Source: Ignavibacteria bacterium | GTDB lineage: Bacteria > Bacteroidota > Ignavibacteria > Kapaibacteriales > Kapaibacteriaceae | DNA length: 64,000 nucleotides | NCBI GenBank assembly: GCA_016707005.1 | Contig: JADJIQ010000002.1 | Span: 496,001 to 560,000 of the forward strand | Direction: 5' to 3' | Part shown: one piece after another, positions 54,891-62,708 of the stretch | Position numbering within the stretch: the first letter of the stretch is position 1 | How the letters are laid out: each line of letters opens with the position of its first letter | Translations under genes and position numbers: made by a program | Notes under the pieces: model-generated | Told to the model about the DNA's origin: nothing | Database searches by the model: none | The model's input: only the letters and a program-made list of their open reading frames with translations

Positions 54891-55700
54891 CTACCAAGCG
54901 GTCCACCCGCCATCAACAATGAGATTCTGCCCTGTCATGTATCTCGATGCATCACTTGCCAGAAAGACCAATGCCGCTTGATAGTCTGTAGATGTCGCCA
55001 TTCGACCTAGCGGGGTGCGGCGACTGTATTGCTCAATAAACTGTTCGCTCTGTCCATTCTCTACGCCACCTGGTGAAAGGCAATTGGCTCGCACTCCTCG
55101 ATGTCCCCAATACGTGGCAAGGAACTTCGTGAGCATGATCACGGCTCCCTTACTTGTGGGATAAGCAGCGCTCTTGTAAAACGTTTGCTCACCTGATGTC
55201 GAGCGATAAATGCTCTGATCGGGCGCAACTACACCATAGGTTGATGCAATGTTGATGATCGATCCCTTACCGGACTCTGCCATGATGGATCCAATGATCT
55301 GACTCATCAGGAATACTCCGGTGACGTTCACGTCCATCACTCGTCTGAAGAGCTTCACCGGATAATTCTCGAATCTTGAGGACTCTACTGATGACAAGGG
55401 GCTCTCCACCATGTCGTTCATGGCCGCGTTGTTCACAAGGACATCTACACCGCCATGCTCGTCCAACAATCGAGAACGCAACTCCATGATGGTCTCGTCA
55501 TTCGTTACATCGAGTGCCATTCCAACATGTTGCGTCCCGAGGTTCTGTGCCACTTCTTGAGCGGCCTTGGCAGACAGGTCACATGCGAACACGGTGGCGC
55601 CGGCATCTGCAAGTGCCTCACAGTGCCTTCTTCCAAGGAGTCCGGCCGCCCCGGTCACCACTGCTACTCTACCATCGAGTCTCATCAGATCTTTACTCAT
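54891..55700 (-). CDS. Short-chain dehydrogenase/reductase in the sugar operon
   Basis: The 269-residue SDR has the nucleotide motif VVTGAAGLLGRRH (a Gly-rich turn of the TGxxGxxG type), NNAAMND, the catalytic serine in INIASTYG and Tyr-Lys in AAYPTSKGAV, plus the C-terminal MTGQNLIVDGGW. It is likely an NAD(P)-dependent oxidoreductase acting on a sugar or sugar acid in the operon. It overlaps the aminotransferase stop by ATGA. A 55-base gap follows before the NeuB-like gene, where no promoter was recognised. Confidence 0.88.
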   Translation of the reverse strand: MSKDLMRLDGRVAVVTGAAGLLGRRHCEALADAGATVFACDLSAKAAQEVAQNLGTQHVGMALDVTNDETIMELRSRLLDEHGGVDVLVNNAAMNDMVESPLSSVESSRFENYPVKLFRRVMDVNVTGVFLMSQIIGSIMAESGKGSIINIASTYGVVAPDQSIYRSTSGEQTFYKSAAYPTSKGAVIMLTKFLATYWGHRGVRANCLSPGGVENGQSEQFIEQYSRRTPLGRMATSTDYQAALVFLASDASRYMTGQNLIVDGGWTAW

Positions 55701-57028
55701 GCGCCTACACTCACGTTGCGTGGTTTGGTGTTGAAATTGCCGGTACGTCGGAACACCGGCTGCACAGGCGTTCCCCGGAGTTGTGCAAGCAGGTTGCTAC
55801 TGCTTACTGCTTCACGAAGAAGTAGGAGTACCTCGTGATACGACTCAAGAGTGTACGTCACATCGGCAGGTGTATGCGCATATGACATGTTGTGGAAGCC
55901 TCCCCACAGGATTCCGCGGGCGATCATCTCTTGCTGCACGTAGGACTTCATCAACATCGGGTCGGCAACTGATCCATCAAACGCCACGATCGTACGTGTG
56001 CCAAGCCCCTTACATGATACGTAGGGTATTTCTAGATCTTCGATGAGAGAGTTCAGACCATCTCGAAGCTGACAGCCGAGTTCTTCGATCCTGCGCGGCA
56101 CATCGTTGTCGGCCAGATATTGGATCGTAGCTTTTGCTGCTGCTAAGGACAGTGCCTCACCACCGAATGTTGTGAAGAAGAACACGTCGTGTGCGCAAAG
56201 CTTCATGATGTCTGACCGACCCGTTAAGATCGAAAGGGGCATGCCATTGGCAACGGCTTTCGAGAAGCAGGCGAGATCAGCGCGGACGCCAAATCGTTCC
56301 TGAGCACCGCCAAGTGCGATGCGGAACCCTGTCCACATCTCATCGAAGATGAGGAGTATGCCACGTTCATCACAGATCGAACGCAGGGTTTGCAGGAATC
56401 CGTCACGGGGCTCCTCAAACACCATTGGCTCGAGGATGATCGCAGCCGTGTTGTCATCGATCGCAGCGAGGACACTATCAACATCATTGTAGTTGAACGT
56501 ATACGTCAGGTCCTTCACCGATCGCGGAATACCTGCATCACGATCCGTTGTTCCGATGTACCAATCATGCCAGCCATGATATCCACAACAGACGATGGTA
56601 TCCCGACCGGTAAATGCACGTGCCAGTCGAACAGCTGCTGAGGTAACGTCACACCCGGTCTTAGAGTATCTGACGGATTCTGCGTTCGGAACGATCGATC
56701 GGACGAGTTCGGCCACTTCCACCTCAAGGGGATGCATCAACGAAAACGTGATACCATCCTTGAGCTGACGTTCAACGGCTGTATCCACAACTTCGTGACC
56801 GTATCCTAGGATCAGCGGGCCAACGGCCATCGTGTAGTCGAGATACTTGTTCCCATCAACGTCCCAAAGATGTGCGCCCTTTGCCCGCTCTGCATAGATC
56901 GGCGCAACACCCTGTACGTATTGCCCCGGACCCTTGGCATGCGTCTGTGTGTAGGCAGGAATGAGTCCTTCTGCACGTTGAAGGAGCTGCTCGGAACGAG
57001 TGATCGTAGGATACTGTGCGTTAGGCAT
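55697..57028 (-). CDS. Class III PLP aminotransferase, glutamate-1-semialdehyde aminomutase-like
   Basis: From ATG 57028 the protein is 443 residues. It has HLWDVDGNKYLDYTMAVGPL, CCGYHGWHDW, LIFDEMWTGFRIALGG and the PLP lysine 257 in CFSKAVANGMPLS, followed by FFFTTFGGEALSLAA. The pattern is closest to glutamate-1-semialdehyde aminomutase-like enzymes. The sugar-gene context argues for transamination of a keto-sugar, not haem synthesis: no other hem gene is nearby. The start overlaps the end of the transketolase C gene by 8 bases. The C-terminal 35 residues are Arg/Asn-rich and lack family similarity. Confidence 0.85.
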   Translation of the reverse strand: MPNAQYPTITRSEQLLQRAEGLIPAYTQTHAKGPGQYVQGVAPIYAERAKGAHLWDVDGNKYLDYTMAVGPLILGYGHEVVDTAVERQLKDGITFSLMHPLEVEVAELVRSIVPNAESVRYSKTGCDVTSAAVRLARAFTGRDTIVCCGYHGWHDWYIGTTDRDAGIPRSVKDLTYTFNYNDVDSVLAAIDDNTAAIILEPMVFEEPRDGFLQTLRSICDERGILLIFDEMWTGFRIALGGAQERFGVRADLACFSKAVANGMPLSILTGRSDIMKLCAHDVFFFTTFGGEALSLAAAKATIQYLADNDVPRRIEELGCQLRDGLNSLIEDLEIPYVSCKGLGTRTIVAFDGSVADPMLMKSYVQQEMIARGILWGGFHNMSYAHTPADVTYTLESYHEVLLLLREAVSSSNLLAQLRGTPVQPVFRRTGNFNTKPRNVSVGA

Positions 57029-57971
57029 ACGACGGCTCCAGGGACTGACGTTCGATACTTCGCTGAAGGTGCTCCTTGATCCGACGTGCAATGTGGTCAC
57101 CATTCAGTCCTTCATTCTCAAGTACATCGGGAAGGATCGCCGGACGGAACCATGTTGTAAATCCGATCGGAAGGACATCCACCGACTTGCGACGCTGGAC
57201 AAGGATCTCAGAGACGATACTGAAGAGACCGTTCGTAAGGAAGTGATCCTCGAGTGTCACAACGAGATCGCTATTCTCCGACGCTTCGAGAATTCGTTCT
57301 TCGTCGATCGGTTTCAATGTCCGCAGATTCACAACCTGCACAACGATCCCCTGTACGGCTAACATCGATGCTGCCAGGACGGCATGACGAAGCATCACGC
57401 CGTAGGTAAGGATGGTAACATCGCGCATACCGAATGTTGGACCGGCAACGATCTCGGCCACACCAGGAGTGAATGCTGGTTCGTGATCAACAGCAGCCGG
57501 CGAATTGGTGTATCGCACGTAGTATGGCTTCCCGCTGAAGATGATGTCTCGAAGGCCGATCTTGAGGTCCTCTTCATCGGCTGGACAGAAGACATTGATA
57601 TTCGGGATCCCACGCATGAGTCCAACGTCATCGATCGCCTGATGCGTAGGACCGTTTGCATCGCTCAGTATCCCCGGCACCATTCCAACCATGATGACCG
57701 GTAAGGCCGGAATACCAACGTCATCTCGAATGAACTCAAAGGCTCTGAGAGTGATGAACGAGGCAAGTGCATGGGTCACAACGATCCTTCCTCGCGCGGC
57801 CAATCCGGCAGCCATGCCGATCATCGTCTGTTCAGCAATGCCAACGTCGATGAATCTGTCGCCCATAAGGGGCGGTGCATTGCGCATGTGCCCCCTATTC
57901 TCGGCTGTGAGGACCATCACTCGTTCATCGGAGCGGACGCAATCAAGGAGTATTGACTCATAAGGGATCAT
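57021..57971 (-). CDS. Transketolase C-terminal subunit
   Basis: The 316-residue protein starts at ATG 57971. It holds the transketolase Pyr domain (VLTAENRGHMRNAPPLMGDRFIDVGIAEQTMIGMAAGLA, residues about 19-57, with the FIDVGIAEQ motif) and the C-terminal domain (VVNLRTLKPIDEERI, VVTLEDHFLTNGLFSIVSE). It needs the N-terminal subunit encoded just upstream to bind thiamine diphosphate. The start overlaps that gene by ATGA. Split transketolases in sugar operons are usually dedicated to a special sugar, not to central metabolism. Confidence 0.9.
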   Translation of the reverse strand: MIPYESILLDCVRSDERVMVLTAENRGHMRNAPPLMGDRFIDVGIAEQTMIGMAAGLAARGRIVVTHALASFITLRAFEFIRDDVGIPALPVIMVGMVPGILSDANGPTHQAIDDVGLMRGIPNINVFCPADEEDLKIGLRDIIFSGKPYYVRYTNSPAAVDHEPAFTPGVAEIVAGPTFGMRDVTILTYGVMLRHAVLAASMLAVQGIVVQVVNLRTLKPIDEERILEASENSDLVVTLEDHFLTNGLFSIVSEILVQRRKSVDVLPIGFTTWFRPAILPDVLENEGLNGDHIARRIKEHLQRSIERQSLEPSYA

Positions 57972-58825
57972 CGCACCACCATGGTTTCGGATGTGAGTGT
58001 GGCCTGGGTGTGTCCGTGCAGTTCTTGGATCAAGGCCGATACTTCCTCGTGTGTGAAGTTGCAGAACCATCTGTCTGCGCGTTCTGCGATGCTCGGCACA
58101 CCTCGTCCGCGTTGTGTATCGGCGATCACAACAGTAGGGGCCCCATTTCGCGATGGGAGTGACGAGAACACACTATGAAGATCATCGAAGTCGTGACCGT
58201 TCACGGTCTCAACGTTCCAACCAAATGCCTCGAACTTTGTTGTAAGGGGCTCAAGAGGTATCAGCTCTTCAGTACGAATGTTCGCTTGGAAGAGATTTCG
58301 ATCCACCACAGCGATCAGATTATCGATCTTCAGTGCATGAGCTGTGAGGCAAGCCTCCCAGATACTCCCCTCGTTGAGTTCACCATCACCGAGAACAACA
58401 ACAACTCTGCTATCTAGACCTTTCATTCGTATGTCAACGGCCATACCAAGACCAACGCTCAACAAATGTCCCAGCGAGCCACTGTGGAACTCTACGCCCG
58501 GAATGTTTCGATTGGGATGCCAATACAGATCGTCATGAACGCGCAAGTGATTCTTGAGTCGATCTCGCGTGATGAATCCCAATTCAGCGAATACGCCATA
58601 GAGGGCCGGTACATCATGCCCCTTTGAGAGTAGAAGGACATCACGGTCTGGTGAGGCTACGGTGTCGGGCGTAACGCGCAGATACGTCGTGTAGAGGTAC
58701 ACCAGCAGGTCTGCACATGACAAGGATGCACCGGTGAAACACCCGCCATCGGTTGACATGCGCAGAATGTGCTCACGTACGCGAAGGGACATTTTCGGCA
58801 GTTCAGAAAGATGGGCTACGTTCAT
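57968..58825 (-). CDS. Transketolase N-terminal (thiamine diphosphate-binding) subunit
   Basis: The 285-residue protein has FTGASLSCADLLVYLYTTYLRV, LLSKGHDVPALYGVFAELGFI, HSGSLGHLLSVGLGMA and the thiamine diphosphate motif VLGDGELNEGSIWEACLTAHALKIDNLIAVVDRN (residues about 150-183, key GDGELNEG...N). It makes an alpha-2-beta-2 transketolase with the next gene. Translational coupling by ATGA links it to the cytidylyltransferase gene upstream. Confidence 0.92.
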   Translation of the reverse strand: MNVAHLSELPKMSLRVREHILRMSTDGGCFTGASLSCADLLVYLYTTYLRVTPDTVASPDRDVLLLSKGHDVPALYGVFAELGFITRDRLKNHLRVHDDLYWHPNRNIPGVEFHSGSLGHLLSVGLGMAVDIRMKGLDSRVVVVLGDGELNEGSIWEACLTAHALKIDNLIAVVDRNLFQANIRTEELIPLEPLTTKFEAFGWNVETVNGHDFDDLHSVFSSLPSRNGAPTVVIADTQRGRGVPSIAERADRWFCNFTHEEVSALIQELHGHTQATLTSETMVVR

Positions 58826-59649
58826 GCGGGTTGGGATGAAGATGGGTAGTCACGAGTGTGCCGCGCATCGATGGTTCGGAGATCTGTGAGATGATCTCGG
58901 TACCAATTCACTCCGGCGAGGTGTGCATTGACGCCAGCGATCTCCGGATGATCGTTCAGGAAGGAGAGGATCTCGTTTGTCCCGAAATGGGGGGACTGGC
59001 AATAGAGATTGTCATACACCGCTTTGATGAGCATGTAGTCTTCCGGATAGTCGATCGTCCAGCGCTGACTCATACTCAGATCAGGTCCGTGATGCCACGT
59101 CACGTTTGCCGTACGAACACCAGCGTTTCCGTCCCACATCCAGGGCGTGGTATGCTCCCGTTCATACGGAAGAAGAGCTGCATACCACGCCCGTTCGAGG
59201 ATCTTCACACTCATCACCTCTACGTCATTACCATCAGGCCATGAGCCGGGATGAAGGTTGCTGACGTAGTCCACTGTGCCTTGATGTGCGAGATATGATG
59301 CGATAACGGTGTCGATGATTCCGGGATCGATAAGTGGACAATCAGACGGGATCTTCACGATGACGTCTGCACCAAACGCTTGAGCGGTCTTGAGATGCCT
59401 GTCAAGGAGGTCATGAGGATGTCCGCGGTACACATCATACCCTGCCTCAGAACATAGTCGACAGAGCTGATCATCAGAAGGGTCAATTGTTGTAGCAACA
59501 ACCACCTTGCTTGCCAATCGTGAGCGCGATACCCGTTCGAGGAAGCGGAGGAGAAGGGGCTGTCCAGCCAACGGCAGAAGCACCTTTCTTGGAAGTCTTG
59601 TCGAGCCCAATCGCGCCTGACAGACGATAACGATCCTCGGTACGGTCAT
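58822..59649 (-). CDS. SpsF-like cytidylyltransferase family protein
   Basis: The 275-residue protein has the nucleotide-transferase signature IVIVCQARLGSTRLPRKVLLPLAG and the second motif VIVKIPSDCPLIDPGIIDTVI, with the acidic residues that bind magnesium. QRWTIDYPEDYMLIKAVY is typical of SpsF. SpsF is known from Bacillus spore-coat polysaccharide operons, where it sits with SpsE (NeuB-like). Here it likely activates the acid made by the NeuB-like enzyme with CMP. Coupled by ATGA to the upstream gene. Confidence 0.87.
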   Translation of the reverse strand: MTVPRIVIVCQARLGSTRLPRKVLLPLAGQPLLLRFLERVSRSRLASKVVVATTIDPSDDQLCRLCSEAGYDVYRGHPHDLLDRHLKTAQAFGADVIVKIPSDCPLIDPGIIDTVIASYLAHQGTVDYVSNLHPGSWPDGNDVEVMSVKILERAWYAALLPYEREHTTPWMWDGNAGVRTANVTWHHGPDLSMSQRWTIDYPEDYMLIKAVYDNLYCQSPHFGTNEILSFLNDHPEIAGVNAHLAGVNWYRDHLTDLRTIDARHTRDYPSSSQPA

Positions 59650-60662
59650 GCTGCGCTCGCGATCATCTGTTGAGGATGTAATGCTGCAACTCGTACCCCT
59701 AGCGAGTCCACAACTTCTTCACATACCGAAGCAATACGTTCAGCTGATCTTCCGCCATTCTGAATTGGACATAGCTCGCGCAGGGTTTCGATCGGGAAGT
59801 CGCTGTATACTTCCTTCCCGAGCGCAATACCGACGTAGACACATGAAGAGTACTTTGTTATCAGTGTATCACAGTGTGCGATGAGTGGTTCGATCGGTCT
59901 GCCTGTGATCACCTCCGCGCCGGGCGCCCACTTCTCGATCTCAGCTACCGCTCTTGAGGCAACTTCATTCGGATGGAGCTTGAAGATGAGTTTACGGCCG
60001 TTGGCGATCGCAAGGGACCGCTCGATCGTAGCCTTTCTGTTTTCGTATTTGAACGTCTCCCGCGCATCACTCGTGGCCACGAGTACGAAGTTGCGATGTT
60101 CGAATTGCTGTGCTGTGTACTCTATACAGTTGTCGAAGTTCGGTATTCCCGTGACGGCGATCTTGGAGTGCTTCGCCCCTTTTTGAATGAAGTGGCGTTT
60201 GTATCCCTCTGATGCCACGCACATGCGCATATAGGCGTCGGACATCCCGAACGTTGACGTAGACGCGAGGTACCGTGGAAGTCCCAGGTACTTGACGAGA
60301 TAGTAGGCCATGTTCTCCGGATCGGTCATGCCCTCTTGGACCAAGACCACACGTCCGTGACGGATGTTCTTTGGGACAACGAGATCGCTGCATGTTACCA
60401 CCAGGTCATACATGTGGCGAGAGCCCCGAAAGTCGATCTGTTTACCGTGTTGCTCAAGAAAACCTAATGCCCGCGACTGATGGCCTTGGCCAGCAACGGT
60501 CCATTCAATGAGCTTTCGTTTTTCGAGGATCCCGATGAATCCGTCAGTGTAATGGGGAGTGAACCAGCAGTCGTGGTGGAGAAGATGTCGAGATATCTTT
60601 TCCATCATCGTGGTCTGATTCATCGATCCGCAGATGAACAAGATCCGGCGTCGTATTCTCAT
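59646..60662 (-). CDS. GT-B-fold-like protein of the sugar operon, possible glycosyltransferase or epimerase
   Basis: The 338-residue protein starts at ATG 60662 (MRIRRRILFICGSMNQTTMM); an upstream GTG at 60689 is possible. It has a Rossmann-type N-terminus, the stretch LVVTCSDLVVPKNIRHGRVVLVQEGM and, near the C-terminus, RKLIFKLHPNE, EVITGRPIEPLIAHCDTLITKYSSCVYVGIALGKEVYSDF. The KLHPNE segment and the TKYSS/T-type loop recall UDP-GlcNAc 2-epimerase and CDP-glycerol-transferase-like GT-B proteins. I cannot assign an activity. It begins the operon that runs through the NeuB-like gene, and could supply or transfer the sugar. Confidence 0.6.
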   Translation of the reverse strand: MRIRRRILFICGSMNQTTMMEKISRHLLHHDCWFTPHYTDGFIGILEKRKLIEWTVAGQGHQSRALGFLEQHGKQIDFRGSRHMYDLVVTCSDLVVPKNIRHGRVVLVQEGMTDPENMAYYLVKYLGLPRYLASTSTFGMSDAYMRMCVASEGYKRHFIQKGAKHSKIAVTGIPNFDNCIEYTAQQFEHRNFVLVATSDARETFKYENRKATIERSLAIANGRKLIFKLHPNEVASRAVAEIEKWAPGAEVITGRPIEPLIAHCDTLITKYSSCVYVGIALGKEVYSDFPIETLRELCPIQNGGRSAERIASVCEEVVDSLGVRVAALHPQQMIASAA

Positions 60663-60760
60663 GACGCAAATCTCGTTCGACAACATCACGCACGTGTAAC
60701 CGCTACATCAAGGTATTGTAGGGTGTAACGAGACTGTGAACAGGTAACGAAGAGGTATCG

Positions 60761-61786
60761 TTATGGCTTTTGCCACTGCGGATTGGTGAGTACACTCGAA
60801 TCCGTTAGTGCCTTCATGAAGGCAACGAGAGCAGCCTTTTCAGGGTCCGTAAGGCCTAGCTTCTTTACGCGCGGGTCTTTGTTGGGGAAGGACGTGCCGC
60901 CTTCATTGTAATGATCTACAACTTGTTCGAGTGTTGTGAGGAGCCCCTTCTCACTATCACCCGTGGCCATATAGGGCGGACTGAGGGCAACATTCCGCAA
61001 CGTTGGGGTCTTGAACTTTCCCTCGTCAAGCGGGTCCTTTGTTACGTTGTACAGACCGCGGTCGAAGTAGTGATGGAAGAGTCCAACGTTATGGAAGAGA
61101 TCGTCCGTGAAGTCAGGACCGCCATGACAGGAACTGCACATGGTCTTGCTGCTAAAGAAGAGCTGCAATCCCTGACGTTCTTGAGCAGAAAGGGCATTGA
61201 TCTCCCCACGAGCGAATCTGTCATACCTGCTGTTCGTGCTTACGATTGTGCGCTCGAAGGTCGCAATGGCCTGCATAGCGCGCGTCATGTTCACAAGAGT
61301 ATCACCGAAGGCCGCGGTCCACTTTGCCCGATACTCAGCGGAACGCAGGAGAGCGGCAACGGCCAACGTATCGGCATCCATCTCGGTGGAGTTAAGGAAG
61401 GCACCCATTGCTTGCTCCTCGAGAGTACCGGCGCGACCATCCCAGAACATCACCTTACGATAGCCGGCGTTGACGATCATCGGTGCGTTTCGCTGTCCGC
61501 GAGAACCATAGACTCCCTCGCTCACTTGGTTCGGAGCATCAGAGAATGACATTTCCGGACGGTGACACGATGCACAGGCGATCGTACCTTCGCTGGAGAG
61601 TCGAGCATCGTAGTAAAGGTGACGGCCAAGATCCACCTTGGACGGCGTGATCGGATTGTTTGCCGGAAACGGCATTGTCGGAAGATGAGCCGGAACTGCT
61701 GGGAACTGCTCAGGCAACGGCTCCAGGGGATCGTTGGCACAGCCAGCGACCACAATGAGTGATGCAAAGAGCAGGGTCAGTTTCAC
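60761..61786 (-). CDS. Di-haem cytochrome c peroxidase family lipoprotein (MauG/CcpA-like)
   Basis: The 341-residue protein has a lipobox (VVAGC, Cys16), so it is a lipoprotein. Two haem motifs are present, CASCH (71-75) and CSSCH (217-221), with RNAPMIVNAGYRKVMFWDGRAGTLEEQA and the C-terminal FKTPTLRNVALSPPYMATGD and DHYNEGG stretches. The family reduces hydrogen peroxide in the periplasm with electrons from cytochromes, or modifies proteins like MauG. Its start overlaps the thyX stop (ATGA), an odd pairing with no clear metabolic logic. Confidence 0.92.
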   Translation of the reverse strand: MKLTLLFASLIVVAGCANDPLEPLPEQFPAVPAHLPTMPFPANNPITPSKVDLGRHLYYDARLSSEGTIACASCHRPEMSFSDAPNQVSEGVYGSRGQRNAPMIVNAGYRKVMFWDGRAGTLEEQAMGAFLNSTEMDADTLAVAALLRSAEYRAKWTAAFGDTLVNMTRAMQAIATFERTIVSTNSRYDRFARGEINALSAQERQGLQLFFSSKTMCSSCHGGPDFTDDLFHNVGLFHHYFDRGLYNVTKDPLDEGKFKTPTLRNVALSPPYMATGDSEKGLLTTLEQVVDHYNEGGTSFPNKDPRVKKLGLTDPEKAALVAFMKALTDSSVLTNPQWQKP

Positions 61787-62631
61787 AGGCTCGACATTTC
61801 ATCCAGTTTCGTGAGGAATTCCTCGGCTTCGCGTCCCTTGAGACCGGCAGCTTCCAGTGTAGAGGCCTCGGGCGTCATCGTAGTCAACATTGCACGCAAT
61901 GCAATGAGTTCCTTGCGAGAGAACCTGCGGGCATGCAGCAGATAGTCTTCGAATGCCTCCCACGCTGCAGGTACAACGGCCTTGACGATCTCTGCCATGG
62001 CTTCTCCATAGACGCGGATCTCATATTGCGCGTGTGCATCGATCCGCAGGCGAAGGAAATGGAAGAGGTTATGCAGATCGATCTTCCAATACCACTCTGT
62101 GTAATTCGATACGGGGAGATTGATACGGGCGATCTCGCGGGCGAGATCTGTTCCCAGCAATTCTTGGTACTCGGCGTAGAGTTTGTCCTGCGTGTCGGAC
62201 ATCATCGTGCGGATGCGTTCGGACTCCTCAGGGGCAAAAGCATCCTCTGATCTACCCTGTTTGTTCGATGTACTCTGTGCTCGGACCTGATCCGGCGCAG
62301 GTACGTAGAATTCGTCCTTCATTTCCGAATACCGGCCGGAATATTCGTTCACGTTGGCTGTGCGATGCCTGATCCATTGTCGGGCAACGAAGATCGGCAG
62401 CTTCACATGGAACTTGAACTCCACCATTTCGAACGGTGTAGTATGCGCGTGACGCAGCAAATAGCGGATGAGCCCCCTATCCTCGTGCACCTTCTTTGTC
62501 CCGGAGCCATAGGACACGCGGGCGGCTTGCACGATGGCGGCATCATCCCCCATCACGTCAATGAGTCGAACGAATCCCTTGTCAAGGCAGGGAAACTCCT
62601 TACCGATCAGCGATTGTATCTGTTCTGTCAT
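61783..62631 (-). CDS. thyX: Flavin-dependent thymidylate synthase
   Basis: ThyX makes dTMP from dUMP with FAD and NADPH, using methylene-tetrahydrofolate. The motif RHRTANVNEYSGRYS at residues 88-102 is the ThyX RHRxxSxNExSxRY signature; the serine near position 4 is Ala/Val here, a tolerated variation. Length is 282 residues. EFKFHVKLPIFVARQWIRHR and NLFHFLRLRIDAHAQYEIRVYG are also typical. A perfect TATCTTTG box ends 5 nt before the ATG. Confidence 0.95.
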   Translation of the reverse strand: MTEQIQSLIGKEFPCLDKGFVRLIDVMGDDAAIVQAARVSYGSGTKKVHEDRGLIRYLLRHAHTTPFEMVEFKFHVKLPIFVARQWIRHRTANVNEYSGRYSEMKDEFYVPAPDQVRAQSTSNKQGRSEDAFAPEESERIRTMMSDTQDKLYAEYQELLGTDLAREIARINLPVSNYTEWYWKIDLHNLFHFLRLRIDAHAQYEIRVYGEAMAEIVKAVVPAAWEAFEDYLLHARRFSRKELIALRAMLTTMTPEASTLEAAGLKGREAEEFLTKLDEMSSL

Positions 62632-62636
62632 AGGTA

Positions 62637-62644
62637 CAAAGATA
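62637..62644 (-). promoter_or_regulatory. Promoter -7 box of thyX
   Basis: The minus strand reads TATCTTTG, a perfect TAnnTTTG match, ending 5 nt before the thyX ATG at 62631. A TTTG element exists but about 31 nt upstream, too far for a standard -33. Leaderless transcription is implied. Confidence 0.55.
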
Positions 62645-62708
62645 GAATCTGGCTTCCGTAGATTCGCCTTTCGGTCAAAGGATCCTAATCGTATTCTTCT
62701 GAGGGGCT

